This document shows, piece after piece, positions 52,701 through 60,263 of a DNA stretch of 64,000 nucleotides (positions are counted from its first letter, which is position 1; every line of letters starts with the position of its first letter). Under the pieces are notes generated by a model. The model did not search any database and was not told the origin of the DNA. It saw only the letters and a list, made by a program, of their open reading frames with translations. The translations under genes and the position numbers were made by a program. Source of the stretch: Candidatus Obscuribacterales bacterium (lineage in GTDB: Bacteria; Cyanobacteriota; Vampirovibrionia; Obscuribacterales; Obscuribacteraceae); contig JAIELX010000073.1 in assembly GCA_019752635.1 (NCBI GenBank), positions 1 through 64,000 on the forward strand, written 5' to 3'.

Positions 52701-54266
52701 ACACAAACCGGACAGAGAATCAAGATTATCGATGGAGATGTTCTTTGAGTCAGGAGACAAGATAACACTCAGAGCCTTCGGAAGGTGTTGGTACTCAACC
52801 GGGAGTTGCTCCTTTGGCAGCGTCATTATTAACTTTGCCGCTTCAGATTTGAGTTTGCTTAGCTCAGCCGCGCCGATGAGTTTTTCGAGTTCCCTAAGGG
52901 AATCAACGCCAGAATCCGGTTTCGTCGCAGCGCTTTGAGGTACATCTTTGATCGGTAATTCAACTACTTTCATTAGAGTTACCACTTGCTCAGGTTTGAG
53001 GTCCTCCTGTAGGGAAGCGAGAATTTTTAATCCGTCAATTCTCCAGGACGCATAGTCGTTCGGAGCAAAGGATTTGTTGTTCTTGTCTGAACGGAAGATC
53101 TTCGTTTCGAAATCGAAGTTCCTAGAGGCAGAGTCAAAATGATGAATGTAGTAACTGTCTGACAGATCTGGCTTGGAAATTCGATCAAGAATCGTGGATA
53201 CAATCTGGCTGCGAAGTTCCGGGCTCAGTTTGTCCTTCACGCGGTCGAGTACTTCGGGCAATTTTGCAAAGCGCCGGCCAAGCGTGTCTGGTGCCAACCC
53301 GTCAACTAGGCTCTGAACATCATTACCGGTCCAATAAGGCGCTAGTTGTTCAAGGGCTTGAAGGGCCTGTTTATTACAGCTTTTGCCGATCTCTCTGCGC
53401 ACCTGATTTTCCCAATCCTTTTGGGACTCAATGGTAATAACCTTGTCATATCGCTGTAAAAATGGTGATTGCGGACTAGGAAAAAGCGAAGGGTTAGATT
53501 CAACCTTTGGCATGGTCTCTAAAGTGCCATTCCAATCTTCTCTAAGTTTCAAAAATAGATTGGCTTTGACTGCCTGAATCAGCTGCTCCTTCTGCGGATG
53601 TTTCCAGGACTCGAGCAGTTTTGCCACTCGCACCGGATCTTCCATCATGAGCTTAGTCAGCTTTTCTGTTTGTTTCGCCAGTGTTTCCTCGGTCATAGGT
53701 CCATCAATGCGAGACAGAACCTTGCGGGCCTCCGAGGCCGACATAAATGACTGTGTTTCAGTCATGACCTCTGGCGGTAAAGGTTTGCCATTAAGCAAAT
53801 CCATCAAGTTTGATTTTGACGGTTTTAGTTTTTGGATTATGCCTAGAATGTCTTCTTCAGATCTTTCTTCCACCGGCGGTGGAGTCAAGATTGCGATCAG
53901 TTTCGCGCAACGCTCTTTCATGGCGCCATCGCCGGAAGACAGCCCGACTTTCAAAAACGGAATAATTGCATCTTTGTAGTACTCTGCCGACTCCTCGAGC
54001 CCGAGCATTCCTTGTTCGCGTTTGCTGCCCCACTGATGGACGAGCAGAAGAGTTAATTTCTTTAGCTGTTGTCCGGCGGTTGGAGTGCCTCCGCATAAGA
54101 TGAATTCGGTAACGGCAAGATTGGCGGCTTTGGTTAACGGATTAGGCTCCTTGAAGGGATCGAAGACTGCTGTGCTTCGTTCACTATTACTGTTTGCCTC
54201 AATTGCCTCGTCTTCTTCGAAAACCTGGTGAGTTTCTCTGGCGTCGTCAAACGGATTGTTTGTCAT
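46782..54266 (-). CDS. Giant 2,494-residue multidomain protein with FHA-like and transglutaminase-like domains
   Basis: ATG at 54264-54266 with GAGG 4 nt upstream. Residues 1-~1090 are long runs of amphipathic helices with Leu-rich HEAT-like repeats and no catalytic motif. Two hydrophobic stretches follow (~1105-1140 and ~1205-1225), so the middle may cross or enter a membrane. Residues ~1595-1690 resemble an FHA beta-sandwich (RREVVIGPGSRADIRISD, then D-KLVIGGKEV). Residues ~1765-1900 look like a transglutaminase-like cysteine enzyme: RRSAVCLDQAMVLKYLAQKMGI with Cys1828, then GQPHAWVTL with His1858 and YDPRNN with Asp1874. The rest is helical, with a beta-rich end. No signal peptide. Such Cys-His-Asp sets are found in peptidases, amidases and EDR1-type domains. 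Function unknown. It is by far the largest gene in the window and stands alone. Confidence 0.9.
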   Translation of the reverse strand: MTNNPFDDARETHQVFEEDEAIEANSNSERSTAVFDPFKEPNPLTKAANLAVTEFILCGGTPTAGQQLKKLTLLLVHQWGSKREQGMLGLEESAEYYKDAIIPFLKVGLSSGDGAMKERCAKLIAILTPPPVEERSEEDILGIIQKLKPSKSNLMDLLNGKPLPPEVMTETQSFMSASEARKVLSRIDGPMTEETLAKQTEKLTKLMMEDPVRVAKLLESWKHPQKEQLIQAVKANLFLKLREDWNGTLETMPKVESNPSLFPSPQSPFLQRYDKVITIESQKDWENQVRREIGKSCNKQALQALEQLAPYWTGNDVQSLVDGLAPDTLGRRFAKLPEVLDRVKDKLSPELRSQIVSTILDRISKPDLSDSYYIHHFDSASRNFDFETKIFRSDKNNKSFAPNDYASWRIDGLKILASLQEDLKPEQVVTLMKVVELPIKDVPQSAATKPDSGVDSLRELEKLIGAAELSKLKSEAAKLIMTLPKEQLPVEYQHLPKALSVILSPDSKNISIDNLDSLSGLCGVKPWSDKYKATEMLLVTALGPEAVQKLKIEALEKLQNVLNDVNADKSLREEAARVLLLCYKELPTSMVITQMKGMPHKVPENWVVDLANTIEKNLQSDTLSGKEMFQRVIANIDYVNNLSPALRARLMGWTNLTDGEKSVMGWMEPDKDLKAKLKWDELSELQRENIRWMNAKVQPEMILKLMSVNSLKNSPNAMLLQKLDSNDSSTMATTKQSYEAEFGNPSERLVQLKNEIATLATDVFKDNPWTFEGVVQIEKLLAENKLKEALEALDRLPGGLFRNRRGTEKLHLELASILSISAELKEDGATGIAETAREYRLKWNSGDVDSASKLAFQLVSVYGRALEWMAPEIWRDLYVRCPLLPEGKSIAQYQLERGNIQSIELPKYSTDKTEAFNQALGLRDIPGNPPYKLGLANLNWSKFDYQTHKTLAFALIDTDPLAAKLSTIAGDISGDLTDFTRKVKEAQEHQDHVSKSFLEQLSKQGRESILGKLDSVSQDEVDQMRARVKAMSEAVNVLSNKASALSREEWKANEDLRKELAKRINSYKQVIDVFDRNSTFNKEARSLVGFVTDGKLRPTGTWSWMKDNGPAIIGSVAAVALTLATCGVGGPILGGLLITSVGIAGAEIATEFMFKINQGGYCGFGPRVSNGAVVCDWLRQKEKGALSGKDDLEIIGDFFDKVGSHYGKELLIGWATFLVSGAIVGRIAGLSKQQTAALLKNPAPNAEKLALKSAQAEGLGRLPGATGEFMKDFLRTLSKEFSVNLSFALAQSAGEELILDEIGRKKVHEAGEEAERSLSFGVAIGLACLQGGKLKLKLLSQAKMDGKICKFKLEDGVTEKQFADHMRVQGFEVKKVAGGKWELRAGDAKPGTPPFLMEDTGRGKGEQPADLTHPGGKLEAGPVESPSVKVPERPMPRLEQGVHMSASEVQAPIHPAGTVEGGGKSVLSYDRAAPVVLAEPGGQGQPTAYSRGYAVAEKNGGATVIRFTERPQESRFAQEQKFQQGDQHIRIAQDDGVSYFFDSKARTVLKVTNSPEGPVAIRVENFKITALSAAEMAQLRPAIRTEPSLKVTVDGQSMEIAAAGRREVVIGPGSRADIRISDLGGGAIMTTDGKGFYVRSTGGAPVEVVHADGKRTTVPANEIVALRATDKLVIGGKEVSLMRSESHRYSVLPVRDMGTENRGAKPVDMTKTPVVSEIPKGFVYCEELPGGNRVRPRVFDAARDPVLQQFEADAMSKFAHLKGNDAALMQALTDYVHERMTPRVVDEGFGGQPGIRQGSGMNKVAGRLDSNGEHIMVGDLIARRSAVCLDQAMVLKYLAQKMGIKAEVTTGTWNGQPHAWVTLTGPGAKRTIYDPRNNNQLFHNERSGLPQNKDYRPYGPDHPRRVRERALAGDMPTDYSSIKKQIAEVKDALDGHVNGNKIKSAERDAFMAALSESLRVSDPQTLKVIGDRLGQLASAPDLPQRLAHVTEVLKDPRAARIGPPIETLLDPKTPLKNLESFNEFMKSEAVENAFDAGDSHAIQQFRDNLSKLAQSPELPQRLDIAKQMESLFKEVPEFRMDFVLDSNISLPKLQEFKAVMDGMNKGDMIFAYFEVVQALRSAHPEAARHLVENLPEMVKKFTSAEDAVDKLTALRVVAESCRDVNGLMQLPLFLEQRGVHLQDPSCKAFVDRSMKAGLERVLDDPTNNYMFTVAGEGSFQMLRLMYESHGMLNEFNQIVRNRFENQMKNGQEITTQEKQWLFKNRDSLGIDQPTLERVIRYEPPVPKLQFFPGGDNMVRVLSEHEFCKGKFTNFELVGTTDKGNHLIKCTDESGRTNHIIVQKGPTGEAVTFRVIDMEGSPIKGDPIFVEHLADLPPEVMKQMASGLYGDGSVRRPDLDLRVDVERTGATGKPEVDSVRGFGMSWRVGNGLHRTLMVVTTDANGKPAIVVVSRCETKAKSDVADSYKATAQQLASWKQALADAARPGWTYKPSK

Positions 54267-54391
54267 AAAGCCTCATCTCCAAGCCCGTTCCTGTTATCGT
54301 TGAGCCCATTTACTGGGCAAAATGACACCGAGTTCCAGATTTATTCCCTTGCCAGTGAGATTCTCAATCAGCATTAGATGCAATGGCGGTG

Positions 54392-54565
54392 TTATCCGAT
54401 CAGTTCGATTTCTGGCAGTTCTGACGCTCTGGAGCCGCAAGGCGCCATATCTTCGAGGATCCTCCCCCACAAATCACGGCACTGTTCGAGGAGCCAGCCT
54501 CCTTCATCGAGTACCCGTTGGCTGGTCTTACCGGCTTGGGGACCTGATTGCTTTTGTTCGCTCAT
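54392..54565 (-). CDS. Small 57-residue protein
   Basis: ATG at 54563-54565 with AGGGTG about 8 nt upstream. Hydrophilic Gln/Lys start, then a single amphipathic helix with two Trp (GGWLLEQCRDLWGRILEDM). No match. It lies 125 bp upstream of the 2,494-residue gene in the same direction and may share its promoter. Confidence 0.45.
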   Translation of the reverse strand: MSEQKQSGPQAGKTSQRVLDEGGWLLEQCRDLWGRILEDMAPCGSRASELPEIELIG

Positions 54566-54792
54566 TTCGTCACCCTGAATGCTAACCCCGATGCTGCACG
54601 CATGAGTAAGACCAATGCCTGGCACATTCGGCGGGAGTTCCTGCGATGGGGACCGCCCCTGTTGTTACCCGAGCCTTGGACTTTCACATTCGTGAATAGA
54701 GTAGATAGTAGAACTTGAAAATGACATGTAGATGACATGAACGACTAAATGAATCGTCCTGGCTTTTGATTGCGCGGACCGACGCGCCAGAA

Positions 54793-56220
54793 CTAATCGA
54801 GCTTGGGGACCGGAGCAATCGGAGGCGCCGAATCGGGACCGGGTGTGACCGCTGGCGGACCGTCCGAAGGCGGCAATGGTGCGTCTACCGGAGGAATTGG
54901 TTCAGGAGTGGCAGGCGTTTCTTCCGGACCGGAGTTTTTCTTCACTTCGTCTCCAGTCTCGGGCTTACCTTTGTCGCCACTGTCCTCTTTAGTTCGTCCC
55001 TGCCGAGACTTGCCGCCCGACTTAGACTTGCCGCCGGACTTGCCATCGGAAGACTTAGAATCGGATTTGCTGTTCGACTTGTCATCGGACTTCTTGCTGT
55101 CCTTCTTGTTGTCTTTCTTGTTTTCTTTTGTTTCTTTGCCTTTTGATTTATCCAGCGCCTCAAGATTTTGCTTGTCTTTCTTGGAAAGCGGTTGCGGCGT
55201 TTTGCCACCAGTCAAAGAGAGAAAAGCGCTCTGGTCTTCCCTCGTGCCTTCGCACAATTCGACAAACGATTCGGGATTGCGGCTGTTGTACTTGTATGCG
55301 AGGTTTGAATCCTGGAGAGCTTTGCGCGCCTTCTTAACCAACGCGGGGAAATTGACGGGAAAGCTTTCCATCACGATGCCGTTGCGCGAAACTCTGAACA
55401 TCTTGTATTGGCAGGGGTAAATGTTCAGTCCCGCTGCCGAAACATGCCACACATCACGTTCGATCTGAACTTTGTTGGTGTACAGATGACCGCTTACTAC
55501 AAGTCTTACGTCCGAACTGGTGCCCAGAACTTCTCGCACGTCGGAACCGTTGGGAGAAGCGTAATCGCTCCAGGGTGGTCCGCCGTCGTAGGGAGGTGGT
55601 GGCAACAGCGGATGATGAGTGAATACAATAGTTAGTTTGCCGCGATTTTTCGCCAAATCATCTTTGAGCCACTCGAGCTGCGGTTGGGAAAACTCGCCGT
55701 AGTGGGTATTGGGAAGGCTGCTGTCCAATCCAATCAAGTGAACCCCGGGCACGGGATTGAGAGACCAGTAAGAGTTGTTGGTTTCGATGCCGCGCGATCG
55801 CCAGTCGGCTCCGAATGTGCGCATCTTTTCCGGTGGAATCTTTCCGGAAACGTCTTCTTCTCCAAGCACAAACGACCACGGCACTTGCAACTGCTGTACG
55901 ATATCGCCGAATAGATTCCAGTTAGCGTCGTCTTTTCCGACGGTCTCGATGTTGTCGCCACCAAACAGCACAAAGTCCGGCTTGAGTGTGTTGAAATGCT
56001 TTATCGCTTCTTGCAGAAAGAGCTGACTCTCTTGCAGCATCTTTTCTCCGGTGTCGGGGAGTCCGTTCACCAAGTGCACGTCACTGACAAAAATGAACGA
56101 GAAGGGATCGAATTGCGGCAGTGCCACGGCGGGTTGAATCGGGAATCGCAGCAGCGATACACCTGCCAATCCTGCCAAAAAAGCTCGCCGAGTTATGGTT
56201 CCGTTCGACGATTGATCCAC
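54793..56220 (-). CDS. Calcineurin-like metallophosphoesterase with Tat signal and altered metal motifs
   Basis: 475 residues. The N-terminus has a twin-arginine-type signal (TRRAFLAGLAG) and a likely cut near VALP. Metallophosphoesterase blocks: DVH (Asp47, His49), GGDN (Asp89, Asn90), THH (202-203), and GHLY (244-247). The normal GNHD block is GEED at 120-123, and GHxH ends in Tyr247, so the catalytic His and one metal His are lost. The last ~130 residues are a Lys/Ser/Asp-rich then Pro-rich disordered tail. Either an enzyme with an unusual site or a binding protein that kept the fold. The folE gene lies 22 bp upstream on the same strand. Confidence 0.85.
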   Translation of the reverse strand: MDQSSNGTITRRAFLAGLAGVSLLRFPIQPAVALPQFDPFSFIFVSDVHLVNGLPDTGEKMLQESQLFLQEAIKHFNTLKPDFVLFGGDNIETVGKDDANWNLFGDIVQQLQVPWSFVLGEEDVSGKIPPEKMRTFGADWRSRGIETNNSYWSLNPVPGVHLIGLDSSLPNTHYGEFSQPQLEWLKDDLAKNRGKLTIVFTHHPLLPPPPYDGGPPWSDYASPNGSDVREVLGTSSDVRLVVSGHLYTNKVQIERDVWHVSAAGLNIYPCQYKMFRVSRNGIVMESFPVNFPALVKKARKALQDSNLAYKYNSRNPESFVELCEGTREDQSAFLSLTGGKTPQPLSKKDKQNLEALDKSKGKETKENKKDNKKDSKKSDDKSNSKSDSKSSDGKSGGKSKSGGKSRQGRTKEDSGDKGKPETGDEVKKNSGPEETPATPEPIPPVDAPLPPSDGPPAVTPGPDSAPPIAPVPKLD

Positions 56221-56242
56221 TTTTTGCGCTCCTTCCTCTATC

Positions 56243-56911
56243 CTACTTCGACAACAACATCAGTACTTCAGCTCGTTGAGCATCGGAATCTTTCAGGATT
56301 CCTCTTGCTGCGGTCGTGATGGTCTTTGATCCTTGCTTCTTGATTCCGCGTAAAGTCATACAATAATGCTCCGCTTCGAGCAGCACCAGCACCCCATGCG
56401 GTGTTAGCCCGGCAACGAGGGCGTCTGCTATTTGCGCAGTCATTCGCTCTTGCACCTGCAGTCTGCGTGCCGTTAACTCGACTACCCGTGCGAGTTTCGA
56501 CAAACCTGTAATTTTACCTCGAGCGGGAACGTAAGCAACATGGGCGCAACCTACGAACGGGATGAGATGGTGTTCGCACATGCTTGCAAACGGGATGTCT
56601 TTTACCAGCACCAGATTCTCACCGGGTTCATTGAAAGTGCAGGTGATCTCAGATGCGGCGTCGACTCCAATGCCGTAAGTCAACTCTTGATACATGCGTG
56701 CAACTCGCGCCGGAGTCTCCGCAATCCCTTCGCGGTCAACATCTTCGCCCAAACCTTCAAGAATCATTCGTACGCCGCGCGCTACCTTTTCCAAATCAAT
56801 TTTATTGGCGGAATCAACGCCTTCAGTTTGTTCCTGCGGCAGTGGACCGACTCTGGTAGCAGTTAGATTTGCAGCGCGATAGTAATTGGTCGGCGAAAAA
56901 TCGGTTTCCAT
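56243..56911 (-). CDS. folE: GTP cyclohydrolase I
   Basis: 222 residues, normal FolE length. Converts GTP to 7,8-dihydroneopterin triphosphate, the first step toward tetrahydrofolate and related pterins. Zinc ligands Cys112, His115 and Cys184 and catalytic His114 are present in SMCEHHLIPF and EAEHYCM. Substrate motifs GLSKLARVVELTARRLQVQERMT (in parts) are intact. Possibly co-transcribed with the metallophosphoesterase 22 bp downstream, although the two share no known pathway. Confidence 0.97.
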   Translation of the reverse strand: METDFSPTNYYRAANLTATRVGPLPQEQTEGVDSANKIDLEKVARGVRMILEGLGEDVDREGIAETPARVARMYQELTYGIGVDAASEITCTFNEPGENLVLVKDIPFASMCEHHLIPFVGCAHVAYVPARGKITGLSKLARVVELTARRLQVQERMTAQIADALVAGLTPHGVLVLLEAEHYCMTLRGIKKQGSKTITTAARGILKDSDAQRAEVLMLLSK

Positions 56912-57211
56912 TTAGTTGCTCCTACGGTCCCGCGTGCCTTCTTGTGATCGTGAATTTCGGTGACGTCTGCAAGTGAAATCTTACTCTCGCTTGTCAGCCC
57001 ATTACAGCTCGAATACGTTCACCCCTTGCGCCTTTCACTCTTCGGTCGGTACATCGGAAAAGGTCGCAACCAAAAACCCCCTGCAACATTGAATTGCTCA
57101 ACATGCGTTCGGGCGATATACTCTGTGCTTCCAATCTGAAGCGCCCCCCCGCGGGCGGAATTGATTGTAGCAAGTATGTATCTTTGTGGCTCAACGCCGA
57201 GGAAGAAATCG
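56912..57211. other. Divergent intergenic region upstream of folE and fabZ (300 bp)
   Basis: Carries promoters for both directions. Contains a run of C residues and CCCGCGGGCGG near 57150. No RNA or operator supported. Confidence 0.4.
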
Positions 57212-57667
57212 ATGAGTGCGACGACCAGCGTGATAGAGAATTTGGATATCACTGAGATAAAGAAAATACTGCCGCATAGATATCCATTCTTGCTAGTAGA
57301 TAGAGTCACTTACGCGGAACCTGGTCATCTGGCAAAAGGGTACAAGAATTTAACTGCCAATGAGCAATTTTTCGAAGGGCACTTCCCTTTCAAGCCGATA
57401 ATGCCTGGCGTCTTAATGGTTGAAGCGTTGGCTCAGCTCGGCTGCATTGCAATTTTGTTGAAGGATGAATACAAGGAGTATCTTGGAGTATTCACCGGCA
57501 TAGACAGTTTCAAGTTCAGAACCATGGTTGTCCCTGGTGACAGACTAGACATGGAAGTGGAACTACTCAAGATGAAGGGGCCTGTAGGCAAGTTTCGCGC
57601 GGTTGCCAAAGTGGGCGATAAAGTTGCCTGCGAAGGTGAAATGTCGTTCGCGATGGTCAAGAAGTAA
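57212..57667 (+). CDS. fabZ: 3-hydroxyacyl-ACP dehydratase FabZ
   Basis: 151 residues from ATG 57212 with GAGGAAG upstream; the longer frame to 57161 is not supported. Hotdog-fold enzyme that removes water from beta-hydroxyacyl-ACP in fatty acid elongation. Marks: LPHRYPFLLVDRV, the catalytic His in EGHFPFKPIMPG and Glu in VLMVEALAQ. lpxA follows 18 bp downstream, the classical lipid A gene order in which FabZ draws on the same acyl-ACP pool. Confidence 0.97.
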   Translation: MSATTSVIENLDITEIKKILPHRYPFLLVDRVTYAEPGHLAKGYKNLTANEQFFEGHFPFKPIMPGVLMVEALAQLGCIAILLKDEYKEYLGVFTGIDSFKFRTMVVPGDRLDMEVELLKMKGPVGKFRAVAKVGDKVACEGEMSFAMVKK

Positions 57668-57685
57668 AAGCCTGAGGATTTGACA

Positions 57686-58522
57686 ATGGGTATTCACAAG
57701 ACAGCCATTATTGCCGATGGCGCAATCATTCATGAAACGGCAGAGATTGCGCCCTATGCGGTCATCGGTCCCAAAGTAAAAATCGGGGCAAGAACTAAAG
57801 TTGGTCCTCATTCAGTAATAGACGGCATAACCGAGATTGGCGAGGATTGTCACATCTTCGCCGGGGCTTCAATTGGGCTCGAACCCCAGGACCTCGCTTT
57901 CAAGGGGGAAGAAACCGGTGTAGTCATTGGCAACCGCACCGTGATTCGCGAGTACGTCACAATTCACCGCGCCACGAAAGAAGGCAACACCATAATTGGT
58001 GACAATTGCTTCTTGATGAATTATGTTCACGTAGCGCACAACTGTAAATTGGGCAACGGCGTGATAATCGCCAATGGAACCAACATGGCCGGCTATTGCC
58101 AAATTGGCGACGGCGCAGTTTTTTCAGGGGCCTGTGTTTTGCACCAATTCGTGAGAGTCGGGCGATTCTGCATGATCGGCGGATTAACCGGCAGCCGAGT
58201 CGATCTTCCGCCGTTTACGATGTGCGACGGTCGACCTGCCATGGTTCGAGGGTTAAACGTGGTCGGATTACGCAGAGGCAAGATGAATCCGCAATTGCGC
58301 GCTGCGGTAAAACAGGCGTATAAATTGCTCTATCGTTCCGGGCTGAACTATTCTCAAGCTATCGAACGAATCAAAGCTGAAATAGAGCCTGCTCCCGAGA
58401 TACAAGAAATCTGCGATTTCTTTTCCGACTCTAAGAGAGGTGTTGCGCCCGCATTCGGCGACTTTGCCGAAGGCAAGCGCGAACACGGCTCAATCGAAGA
58501 GGCCCCGTCGGAGACGTTCTAA
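57686..58522 (+). CDS. lpxA: UDP-N-acetylglucosamine acyltransferase LpxA
   Basis: 278 residues from ATG 57686 (GAGGA 8 nt upstream); TTG 57680 is two codons earlier. Moves a 3-hydroxyacyl chain from ACP to UDP-GlcNAc, the first step of lipid A. Left-handed beta-helix of hexapeptide repeats (I-A-PYAVIGPKVKIG), the catalytic His in YVHVAHNC, and a C-terminal helical part (QLRAAVKQAYKLLYRSGLNYSQAIERI, in parts). Evidence of an LPS-making cell envelope. lpxC, lpxB and lpxD are not in the window. Confidence 0.97.
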   Translation: MGIHKTAIIADGAIIHETAEIAPYAVIGPKVKIGARTKVGPHSVIDGITEIGEDCHIFAGASIGLEPQDLAFKGEETGVVIGNRTVIREYVTIHRATKEGNTIIGDNCFLMNYVHVAHNCKLGNGVIIANGTNMAGYCQIGDGAVFSGACVLHQFVRVGRFCMIGGLTGSRVDLPPFTMCDGRPAMVRGLNVVGLRRGKMNPQLRAAVKQAYKLLYRSGLNYSQAIERIKAEIEPAPEIQEICDFFSDSKRGVAPAFGDFAEGKREHGSIEEAPSETF

Positions 58523-58701
58523 CGGTCTGCAGCGCTTGCCGGTTACCTCTCTTGCGCGCGCCTTCCCTTAAACGGGGGACTATCTCTTTCCGCTTTGAGT
58601 TGACAAGTTTGCGCAGGTTGCGGCGTGAAACCTCATTTACACCAAGCGCCGGCTCGACCTTCGGTGGTAGAGTATGCTCAATAAGGTATTGGAACTCGAA
58701 A

Positions 58702-60054
58702 GTGAGCAGCGATATTAGCGACCTTCCTTGTGAAGAGCCAACTGGTAAATCTGCCGGCTTCGGTCCTCTGATGAAGAACCGGCAGTTCATGAGCTTGTGG
58801 ATTGCGCAGATTTTTTCGCAGTTCGCTGATCGTGCTGTGTTTGTTTTGTTCGTGGCCATTTTGACGATTCAGCAGTCGCATAATGCAGTGTTGGCTGAAA
58901 GTGGCGCCGCGCAGATGACCAGTTGGTTGTACGTAGCGTTCACAATTCCTGCCGTCCTTCTCAGCCCAATCGCCGGTGTCTATGTTGACCGTTGGTCCCA
59001 TCGATCTGTTCTGGTGTTGTCTAATCTCTTCCGAGCGTTTTGTGTTGCTCTGGTCGTGTTGCCACAAGTGTCAAAGTCGCTGGTCGTCGACTTTGGACTG
59101 GCGTTTTTGATTTCGATCGGCTGTCAGTTTTTTGGACCGGCTGAGACGGCTTCGATACCGCGCCTGGTGCGCAAAGAAGAATTGTATGCCGCAAACTCGT
59201 TGTTTTTCACCACGATGATGATTGCCCTCGGTTTCGGTTTCGCTATTGGCGAGCCAATTATTACTCACATTGGTTTAGACCATGCTCCGTGGGTTATCTC
59301 CGGGTTCTTCCTGATTGCGGCGGCATTGCTGCTCGGTATCAAAGACAACAATTTGAGTAGCGAGCCGCGCGAGCCGTGGTGGGAAGAATTGCGATTCGGA
59401 CTCAACTATATTTCAAGCAATGCGTTGGTGTTCCGGGCCATCCTTAAGATCACGATTCTCTTTAGTACCATCATTACCCTGAACATAATTGCTGTCGGTC
59501 TGGCCCAGCAAGTGCTGCGTATTCAGGCTTTTCAATTCGGCTACATTGTTGCGGCCGCCGGTGCCGGAATGGGAATCGGTAACTTCTGGCTTGCGCACCA
59601 CGGGCAGGGCGTAAAGCCTAACGTGCTTGTCTATACAGGCTTCACAGGTCTGGGGCTGTTTATGAGTCTGCTCGGCTGTCTGGGATTCCTGCAGAAGCTG
59701 ATCATTCTCGCAGGAGCACAGTCATTCACCTGGCAAGGCGGGTGGATGTCCATTCCGCTGGTTCTGTCGGCTTTGACCGGTACATGCTGCGCACTGGTAG
59801 CCGTGCCGACGCAAGCTGCTCTGCAAGCGGCTGTTCCCGAGGATTTGCGCGGAAAAGTGTTTGGGGCTCAAACGACTGCTATGTCTGCGGCTTCAACCAT
59901 CCCGGTTGTTCTTGCGGGCGTCTTGATTGATAACTTGCCTGGTGGCGTTTCTTCGACTTTGCTAATTATAGGATTACCCACTGTTGTTTTCGGCGGCTAC
60001 CACTTGATGCGGACTCTTCGCCCCTCTAAGCCTGTTGAGATTCCCGAAGGGTAG
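58702..60054 (+). CDS. MFS transporter
   Basis: 450 residues from GTG 58702 (GGAA 7 nt upstream); the open frame extends to 58552 but those 50 residues are Arg rich and hydrophilic and lack a ribosome site. About twelve hydrophobic segments. Conserved loop VYVDRWSHRSVLV is the DRxxRR-type motif of the family. It resembles MFS_3-type exporters such as EntS and the lysophospholipid transporter LplT. It follows lpxA by ~180 bp; a lipid-related role would fit but is not shown. Confidence 0.88.
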   Translation: MSSDISDLPCEEPTGKSAGFGPLMKNRQFMSLWIAQIFSQFADRAVFVLFVAILTIQQSHNAVLAESGAAQMTSWLYVAFTIPAVLLSPIAGVYVDRWSHRSVLVLSNLFRAFCVALVVLPQVSKSLVVDFGLAFLISIGCQFFGPAETASIPRLVRKEELYAANSLFFTTMMIALGFGFAIGEPIITHIGLDHAPWVISGFFLIAAALLLGIKDNNLSSEPREPWWEELRFGLNYISSNALVFRAILKITILFSTIITLNIIAVGLAQQVLRIQAFQFGYIVAAAGAGMGIGNFWLAHHGQGVKPNVLVYTGFTGLGLFMSLLGCLGFLQKLIILAGAQSFTWQGGWMSIPLVLSALTGTCCALVAVPTQAALQAAVPEDLRGKVFGAQTTAMSAASTIPVVLAGVLIDNLPGGVSSTLLIIGLPTVVFGGYHLMRTLRPSKPVEIPEG

Positions 60055-60142
60055 TTTCCGCACCAAGTGCAGTATCGCGACCCTACAGCGGTTTTGGCCG
60101 CTCCGGGAGGAAGGGGGGACTGGCAATTGGACCCGCGTGCCC

Positions 60143-60174
60143 TCTTGTCAAAGGTTTCCAATCCTTTGACAAGA
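60143..60174. promoter_or_regulatory. 12-bp inverted repeat upstream of the GT2 gene
   Basis: TCTTGTCAAAGG (60143-60154) pairs perfectly with CCTTTGACAAGA (60163-60174) around 8 nt. It follows the MFS gene by 88 bp and precedes the glycosyltransferase by 90 bp. An A-rich stretch follows, not T. Could be an operator overlapping the TTGACA at 60166, or a terminator for the MFS gene. Confidence 0.55.
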
Positions 60175-60263
60175 TTAAAAAATATTGGCCCTTTGTATAT
60201 AATCGGCAACTATTGAAAGCTCGTCCTATAAACTATGGATGACACGAGAAATATGGGACTTTT

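Noticed and set aside
60166..60203. TTGACA and TATAAT as a promoter for the GT2 gene
   Set aside because: The spacer is 26 bp, far from the usual 16-18. The TATAAT alone may still serve as a -10.
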